From positions 1-9,094 of the forward strand of contig JACQXL010000117.1 of NCBI GenBank assembly GCA_016208805.1: a DNA stretch of 9,094 bases, in the 5' to 3' direction. The position numbers were made by a program, and so were the translations under genes. Position 1 is the stretch's first letter; each line of letters opens with the position of its first letter. This document shows, in pieces, positions 5,988-9,094 of this stretch. The notes under the pieces are model-generated. The model was not told where the DNA came from. It saw nothing but the letters and a program-made list of their open reading frames with translations, and ran no database searches. Source of the DNA: Planctomycetota bacterium. GTDB lineage: Bacteria > Planctomycetota > MHYJ01 > JACQXL01.

Positions 5988-5988
5988 C

Positions 5989-6504
5989 TTATTTAATTTT
6001 CAACTTAATGGTTATCCCGCCGGTGGTGGACACCTCAACTTTCTGTTCGGGCTCGTCTTTCTTCTTTGATGTCTTGACCGACCGGGACTGCTCAAACAAG
6101 AACGAGCCGGTCAGGTTTAAATCCACCAGCCGCTCCGCACCCTGGCCGGGCAGCGAAACCAGATAAGTCCCGTCCAGTTCCACGGTGTAAGCCGTGTTAT
6201 TAGCCGGGTCGTTTCTGGTGGCCTTGAGGTTGAGCAGGACCCGGGCGCAGTTGAGTTTCTCCGCACTGACAATCTCTTCCAACGTGCCGGTGCCGGATAC
6301 CTCGCAGAGTTTCTCGTCATACTGGTCGGCGAATAATATCCGGGCCAGTTCCTTATTCTTTATGTCATAGGTTGCGCCGACGGTCAGCGGCTCGGCCGGC
6401 AGTAACGGATAGAACCAGTTGACCGGTTTGATGTAGTTGTTGGACATTGGCCTTGCGCTCCGAGACGAGGTATTCCCGCTTATTATGGAAACTTCTTTTG
6501 TCAT
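5989..6504 (-). CDS. C-terminal part of a frameshifted secreted protein
   Basis: This 171-residue frame appears to be the second half of the gene that starts at 6838. Its first 19 residues (Ser/Arg-rich) look like an out-of-frame reading of the upstream half; from M20 (6447) it is protein-like, with NYIKPVNWFYPLLP, then TVGATYDIKN, a Cys-containing segment, a beta-rich region (YTVELDGTYLVSL), a KTSKKKDEPEQK linker and a hydrophobic beta-like end (ITIKLKIK). No known domain is recognised. Removing one A from the gccaatg junction (near 6448) would fuse it to the upstream frame as ...SERKA-MSNNYIK, giving about 282 residues in total. An alternative is separate translation from M20, for which a GGAG lies about 10 nt upstream; I consider this less likely. 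A hairpin follows its stop codon. Confidence 0.6.
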   Translation of the reverse strand: MTKEVSIISGNTSSRSARPMSNNYIKPVNWFYPLLPAEPLTVGATYDIKNKELARILFADQYDEKLCEVSGTGTLEEIVSAEKLNCARVLLNLKATRNDPANNTAYTVELDGTYLVSLPGQGAERLVDLNLTGSFLFEQSRSVKTSKKKDEPEQKVEVSTTGGITIKLKIK

Positions 6505-6838
6505 CGCTGACCAGCAGGATTAAATCCTTGTACTGGTGGCGGTAGTGTTTCCAGTAAGGATAGGTCTGTGACTTGGTGATAACCGACGGGTCGGTGGTTT
6601 TGATGGTATAATTCCCTTCCCATTTCTGCTCTTCTTCCACCGTGATGATATCGGCGGTTTTGAATGCGGGCAGTAATGGGTAACGGACCACTGCGGCGGG
6701 CTGGGGCGCCGGGGCCACTGGAGCAGGGGCCAGCATCGGCGCGGGCGGCGCAACCGGCTTCGGCTCTTCCGCTACAATAATGCTGATAACCATTGATAAC
6801 ATTACTAATACCAGTAATTTCGGAATGTTCTGTCGCAT
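6365..6838 (-). CDS. N-terminal part of a secreted Ala/Pro-rich protein (frameshifted)
   Basis: From the ATG at 6838 the product begins with a signal peptide (MRQNIPK, then a hydrophobic core, ending near IIVA), then a PVAPPAPMLAPAP-type linker, then a folded-looking segment (RYPLLPAFKTADIITVEEEQ and on to KREYLVSERKA). After about residue 130 the frame degenerates into an out-of-frame tail that stops at 6365, while the neighbouring frame (5989-6504) takes over. An upstream in-frame ATG at 6874 exists, but it would put 12 residues before the signal peptide. The ATG at 6838 has a GGGGG ribosome-binding-like run 9 nt upstream (complement of 6848-6852). The motif YPLLPA occurs in both halves, hinting at two related domains. 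The function is unknown; it is likely exported and followed by the lipoprotein gene. Confidence 0.62.
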   Translation of the reverse strand: MRQNIPKLLVLVMLSMVISIIVAEEPKPVAPPAPMLAPAPVAPAPQPAAVVRYPLLPAFKTADIITVEEEQKWEGNYTIKTTDPSVITKSQTYPYWKHYRHQYKDLILLVSDDKRSFHNKREYLVSERKANVQQLHQTGQLVLSVTAGRAADRRRNL

Positions 6839-6858
6839 AATATTATACCCCCTTTTTA

Positions 6859-6891
6859 AGTATACATAACTCATAAGAGATGGCCTGTCAA
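6859..6891 (-). promoter_or_regulatory. Possible promoter of the secreted-protein gene
   Basis: On the minus strand TTGACA (6891-6886) is a perfect -35 box. The -10 is uncertain: TATGTA at 17 nt (6868-6863) or TATACT at 21 nt (6864-6859). Either would place the transcript start downstream of the ATG at 6874, which supports translation from 6838. Confidence 0.3.
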
Positions 6892-6930
6892 TAAATAATA
6901 AACCTTTTTAGAGCCTCTAACATAATGAAA

Positions 6931-6997
6931 CCACAGATACACACTGATAAACACCGATGGCATTTTATTATAAAAATATCCGCGTCAATCTGTGTGG
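6931..6997. repeat. Diverged ccacagat...atctgtgtgg repeat
   Basis: The sequence opens with ccacagatacacactgataa and closes with cgtcaatctgtgtgg, the wording of the palindrome at 5951-5987 with a longer, AT-rich centre. Perfect pairing is limited to cacaga (6932-6937) with tctgtg (6989-6994), so it is a decayed or different member of that family. Confidence 0.4.
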
Positions 6998-7010
6998 CGC
7001 CGAAGCGCCA
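6995..7010. repeat. TGGCGC hairpin
   Basis: tggcgc (6995-7000), loop cgaa, gcgcca (7005-7010) is a perfect 6-bp GC-rich stem. It overlaps cgccatggcg (7006-7015), and tggcg recurs twice in the next 20 nt. Role unknown. Confidence 0.4.
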
Positions 7011-7095
7011 TGGCGTCTTTATGGCGCTCTTTAATCTGCCGTTCCGGGTTCTCGCTCTTCCCACCAAGGCGGGACTAATCACACGAATTATTTCA

Positions 7096-7119
7096 TATCC
7101 CGCTACTTATTGCGGGATA
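7096..7119. repeat. TATCCCGC hairpin
   Basis: tatcccgc (7096-7103) pairs perfectly with gcgggata (7112-7119) across an 8-nt loop. Its last base is the first base of the 20-bp palindrome that follows. Confidence 0.5.
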
Positions 7120-7138
7120 ATGTTTACCGGTAAACATT
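7119..7138. repeat. 20-bp perfect palindrome, copy 1
   Basis: AATGTTTACCGGTAAACATT is self-complementary with no spacer. The same 20 bases recur at 7646-7665, and both are preceded by ggata and followed by C. Confidence 0.75.
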
Positions 7139-7239
7139 CTAACCCTTCGGCAGTGAGCCCGATATCTGCCTCAGGGCGAACCTGTTCTTAAGGTGAGAGG
7201 GTAGGCACCGGGAGGTGTAGGGGAGGGGTAGTATGGGTG

Positions 7240-7547
7240 GCCTACACCTCCCTTACCCTGTGCCTACACCTCCACTACCTTGTGCCTACACCTCTACTAC
7301 CCTGTGCCTACACCTCTACTACCTTGTGCCTACACCCCTAATACCTTGTGCCTACACCTCTACTACCTTGTGCCTACACCCCTACTACCTTGTGCCTACA
7401 CCCCTACTACTTCGTGCCTGCACCCCTACTACCTTGTGGCTACACCCCTAATACCTTGTGCCTACACCTCTACTACCTTGTGCCTGCACCCCTACTGGAT
7501 TGGCTCTACACCTCCGTTGGGCTGGCTCTACACTTATCCCTGCCAAC
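7240..7547. repeat. 22-bp minisatellite (12 clear and 2 decayed units)
   Basis: Units start at 7240 and recur every 22 nt through 7482, each beginning gcctacacc (or gcctgcacc/ggctacacc) and mostly ending ctaccttgt. The units at 7504 and 7526 keep the period but have drifted (ctctacac...). The plus strand is pyrimidine-rich; the minus strand is G/A-rich. Because 22 is not a multiple of 3 and the unit has no stop in any frame, long meaningless open frames appear. There are no spacers, so this is not a CRISPR. A 12-bp piece in reverse orientation (7210-7221) pairs perfectly with the first unit (7241-7252). Confidence 0.9.
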
Positions 7548-7558
7548 GGGGTTAGTTG

Positions 7559-7580
7559 AAATGTCTGACGTCAGACATTT
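7559..7580. repeat. 22-bp perfect palindrome, copy 2
   Basis: The central 20 bases are AATGTCTGACGTCAGACATT (7560-7579); one further A/T pair extends it. It lies 11 nt beyond the minisatellite. It shares the AATGT and ACATT ends with the other palindromes but has a different, still self-complementary centre. Confidence 0.75.
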
Positions 7581-7583
7581 AGG

Positions 7584-7634
7584 CTTGTCCCGAGCGCAAG
7601 GTGCGAGGGGTTTGTCCTGAGCCATAGCGAAGGG
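7584..7634. repeat. Two adjacent copies of the cttgtcc/tgagc/gcgaggg repeat
   Basis: cttgtcccgagcgcaaggtg (from 7584, running into cgaggg) is followed by tttgtcctgagccatagcga (from 7611, running into aggg). They are diverged direct copies of each other and of the element at 5-29. Confidence 0.5.
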
Positions 7635-7645
7635 CCCCCAGGATA

Positions 7646-7665
7646 AATGTTTACCGGTAAACATT
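7646..7665. repeat. 20-bp perfect palindrome, copy 3
   Basis: AATGTTTACCGGTAAACATT is identical to copy 1 at 7119-7138, on the other side of the minisatellite. Confidence 0.75.
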
Positions 7666-7720
7666 CAGAAAGTGTCCTATTTTGGGACAGTTGGCGTGGT
7701 TTCGGGGGTAGGCAAAGGGA

Positions 7721-7757
7721 AATGTTGGGCGCCCAACAATGTTCGCCGGCGAACATT
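7721..7757. repeat. Two overlapping palindromes, copies 4 and 5
   Basis: The first is AATGTTGGGCGCCCAACAAT (7721-7740), whose central 16 bases (7723-7738) are a perfect palindrome. The second is AATGTTCGCCGGCGAACATT (7738-7757), perfect over 20 bases. They share three bases, so the units are nearly back to back. The centres differ from the other copies but remain self-complementary. Confidence 0.75.
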
Positions 7758-7861
7758 ATACTACCTGTCTTTGGCGTGATATCTATGTACTGGGTGCGGT
7801 GGGTGGTCAAACTGGAGGTTGACAAGGGCAGGGGTGGCGGAGTTGTGAGCAGTAATATGTA

Positions 7862-7887
7862 GCGGTGGCGCAGGTCGGCGCCACCGC
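7862..7887 (-). terminator. GC-rich hairpin after the Ig-like gene
   Basis: gcggtggcgc (7862-7871) pairs perfectly over 10 bp with gcgccaccgc (7878-7887), loop of 6 nt. It starts 12 nt past the stop codon (7900-7902) in the minus-strand direction. There is no T-run after it, so it may be a Rho-independent-like or U-less terminator, or an mRNA 3'-end stabiliser. Confidence 0.5.
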
Positions 7888-7899
7888 ACTACCGCAACT

Positions 7900-8952
7900 C
7901 TATTTTTTCTTACCACCCTTGTTATTACCGTTGCTGCCGGAATCGGCTGGCGGTGGCGGTTGTGTTGTTGCCGGGTCAGACGGTTGTTCAGTGGTTGTTT
8001 GAGCCGGTTCTTCCGAGACTATCTTGGTGATAGAATCCTTGCCCTCAAAGTCGCAGGACGCACCGTTGTTAAATCTACCTCTGACAATAAACTCGGTATC
8101 AATCTGTTCGCCTTTAGCGGCCAGGGCGGCCTCAACCGCCTGTCGCCTGAACTTAATCACCATCGTGGTTTTATCGTCAGAGAGTTCCATCCGTTCATAC
8201 TTGGCGCCATCGCAGGTGGCATCGGTGATACCGGCTACATCATAACCGGCCGGGAACTGGATAAATACCGTCATTATCCCAGGGTTTATATTGAGGCTCT
8301 CCGGTTTTACCGTGACCAGCGCGGGCAGGATGACTCTAAACCGAACTGTCTTATGGGCAACATTGCCTGAACCGTCTATGGCGGTTATGGTCAGGATGTT
8401 TTCGCCCAATAGGTTAGATAAGTCAATAGTGTCCTGAGTATAAACCTGTCCGTTGAGCGTTACGCTCGTATAATTAATTCCAGAAGTTACCTCGTCTATG
8501 ACCGGGTCTTCGGCCAGATAGGTTATAGGGATTATGGTCGGCTGTCCATTGGTCAGGTTATAGTATTCTTTCCCATCCGTAGGTGAGGTAATGCTGATAA
8601 CCGGCGGGGTGGTATCCGCGCCGCTGAATAAGGCAAACAGAGATAGACTGGTCAACTCGGCGATTATCTGCTTGTTTGCCAGGTCAAGCCGTTGAGGCGG
8701 GTTTACCCATGCCGGAGGAACGAGCGTTTCATCCCAGCGGCGCACGACTAACTGGTTAACTTCTCCTGCTATATTTGTATCATACTTGAATGTTAGAATT
8801 ACCGACGTCGCAGGAGGAAAATTAACCGACGGTGAAGCAATGATGCGATAGATATTAGGAAAGACATATTGAGAAGGCGCGGCAGTTAATATTTCATAAA
8901 TAGGTCCGGGAATGGCCGATGCGTCCACCAGTTCAATGCTATTGATACTCAC
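7900..8952 (-). CDS. 3' fragment of a secreted Ig-like repeat protein
   Basis: The open frame from GTG at 8952 gives 350 residues, but it has no signal peptide and begins in the middle of what looks like a folded domain, so it is probably the C-terminal part of a larger exported protein. Residues about 20-110 form a beta-rich segment ending SLSLFALFSG. Residues 115-207 form a bacterial Ig-like domain (PPVISITSPTDGKEY, SGINYTSVTLNG, LLGENILTITAIDGSGNVAH). Residues 215-312 form another beta-rich domain (VKPESLNINPG, FIQFPAGYDVAGIT). The end is Thr/Pro then Gly/Asn/Lys-rich. The frame is open upstream only to 8964, where a stop appears, and an IS transposase starts at 8993. AGGA 10 nt before the GTG could allow translation of the fragment. 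I infer truncation by the IS. Confidence 0.68.
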   Translation of the reverse strand: MSINSIELVDASAIPGPIYEILTAAPSQYVFPNIYRIIASPSVNFPPATSVILTFKYDTNIAGEVNQLVVRRWDETLVPPAWVNPPQRLDLANKQIIAELTSLSLFALFSGADTTPPVISITSPTDGKEYYNLTNGQPTIIPITYLAEDPVIDEVTSGINYTSVTLNGQVYTQDTIDLSNLLGENILTITAIDGSGNVAHKTVRFRVILPALVTVKPESLNINPGIMTVFIQFPAGYDVAGITDATCDGAKYERMELSDDKTTMVIKFRRQAVEAALAAKGEQIDTEFIVRGRFNNGASCDFEGKDSITKIVSEEPAQTTTEQPSDPATTQPPPPADSGSNGNNKGGKKK

Positions 8953-8957
8953 CTTGC

Positions 8958-9094
8958 TAAAGTCCTATTAGGAAATTGACGATATATGTTATATGAGACC
9001 AATCGGAACAGCCAAAGTATTAGAGAAACGGCGGCTACACGCCATCGCGTTTCTCCAGAAAGGGTATCGTCCTTGCCAAGTAGCCGAGATGGTA
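8958..9094 (+). mobile_element. Left end of an IS630-like insertion sequence (partial)
   Basis: The junction with the Ig-like gene lies between about 8953 and 8967, where its reading frame stops. A TA at 8958-8959 would suit the TA target of the IS630/Tc1 group, but this is inferred. tcctattagga (8963-8973) is a small palindrome near the presumed end. The opposite end and the terminal repeats are outside the window. Confidence 0.5.
8993..9094 (+). CDS. IS630-family transposase, N-terminal fragment
   Basis: The plus strand from ATG at 8993 is open for all 34 codons to the window edge: MRPIGTAKVLEKRRLHAIAF, then LQKGYRPCQVAEMV. The pattern of RPIGTAK, a charged helix, then a second helix QKGYRPCQVAEMV is the DNA-binding helix-turn-helix start of IS630-like transposases, which cut and paste through a DDE catalytic domain lying outside this window. 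No convincing Shine-Dalgarno is seen. It faces away from the Ig-like gene. The family call rests on a short stretch, so the confidence is moderate. Confidence 0.7.
   Translation, partial: MRPIGTAKVLEKRRLHAIAFLQKGYRPCQVAEMV

Larger units (their letters stand above)
6875..7899. other. Gene-free, repeat-rich 1-kb region
   Basis: No credible protein-coding gene or structural RNA is seen. Open frames here are low-complexity readings of the minisatellite or of palindromes, without family similarity. The region holds, from left to right: a diverged copy of the acacggatt-type repeat (6931-6997); hairpins at 6995-7010 and 7096-7119; a 20-bp palindrome at 7119-7138; a 22-bp tandem array (7240-7547); palindromes at 7559-7580, 7646-7665, 7721-7740 and 7738-7757; a two-copy dispersed repeat (7584-7634); and a GC-rich hairpin (7862-7887). 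Stretches 7139-7200 and 7758-7860 show nothing I can name. Confidence 0.6.

Noticed and set aside
6365..6504. Programmed frameshift with a slippery site and downstream pseudoknot
   Set aside because: No slippery heptamer or clear stimulatory structure is visible at the junction; an indel or sequencing error is simpler.
7240..7547. CRISPR array
   Set aside because: Units are directly joined with no unique spacers and no cas genes are nearby.
7240..7547. Plasmid origin iterons
   Set aside because: Unit size fits, but there is no Rep gene or DnaA-box-like site and the flanking genes are chromosomal housekeeping genes.
7233..7620. Three overlapping plus-strand open frames over the minisatellite (one with ggagggg before its ATG)
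   Set aside because: They only read a 22-bp stop-free repeat in different frames, giving a periodic Pro/Leu/Tyr/Cys sequence; no domain or sensible end.
7672..7700. Sigma-54 promoter around tgtcctattttgggaca
   Set aside because: No TGGC/TTGC pair with the right spacing; only a 5-bp inverted repeat is present.
7571..7825. Minus-strand open frame of 84 residues
   Set aside because: It is made of palindromes and dispersed repeats, with no ribosome binding site or protein-like composition.

Overview
The window is a chromosomal segment from an uncultured bacterium of moderate GC content. The housekeeping genes (tsaE, thiL, der) are clearly bacterial. The other genes are a GAF / HD-GYP / PilZ signalling protein, lipoproteins, a secreted Ig-like protein and an IS630-type transposase. 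The non-coding DNA is dense with dispersed palindromes. This mix would fit an uncultured Planctomycetota or Omnitrophota-like genome, but that placement is a low-confidence impression; no rRNA gene or lineage marker is present.

Layout. (1) Positions 85-1531, minus strand: tsaE (tRNA t6A synthesis) lies downstream of thiL (thiamine-phosphate kinase). (2) Positions 1532-1612: a short divergent promoter region with back-to-back -35-like boxes inside a small palindrome. (3) Positions 1613-5287, plus strand: a tight operon (gaps of 14 and 1 nt) encoding a cytoplasmic c-di-GMP phosphodiesterase with its own PilZ c-di-GMP sensor, the ribosome-assembly GTPase Der, and a lipoprotein with a zinc-protease motif. 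(4) Positions 5285-5415: a nested palindromic element wedged between convergent genes. (5) Positions 5420-6838, minus strand: two exported-protein genes (a coiled-coil lipoprotein and a secreted Ala/Pro-rich protein), each with one apparent frameshift. (6) Positions 6875-7899: about 1 kb without a credible gene, holding a 22-bp minisatellite of 12 clear plus 2 decayed units, five 20-bp perfect or near-perfect palindromes with constant ends and co-varying centres, and other dispersed repeats. (7) Positions 7900-8964, minus strand: the 3' part of a large secreted Ig-like protein gene. Its 5' side appears cut off by an IS630-family insertion sequence whose transposase starts at 8993 and runs off the window.

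The most unusual signal is palindromic DNA used in two ways. First, three consecutive conserved genes (thiL, the HD-GYP gene and der) each carry an in-frame, palindrome-containing insertion of 36, roughly 90 and 39 nt, at places where the protein family has only a short loop. This resembles the Rickettsia palindromic elements. Second, palindromes sit flush against the stop codons of nearly every transcription-unit end, but are absent at the two internal operon junctions, so they may act as terminators. The covarying AATGT/ACATT palindromes and the minisatellite in the 1-kb gap form a separate, unexplained repeat cluster.
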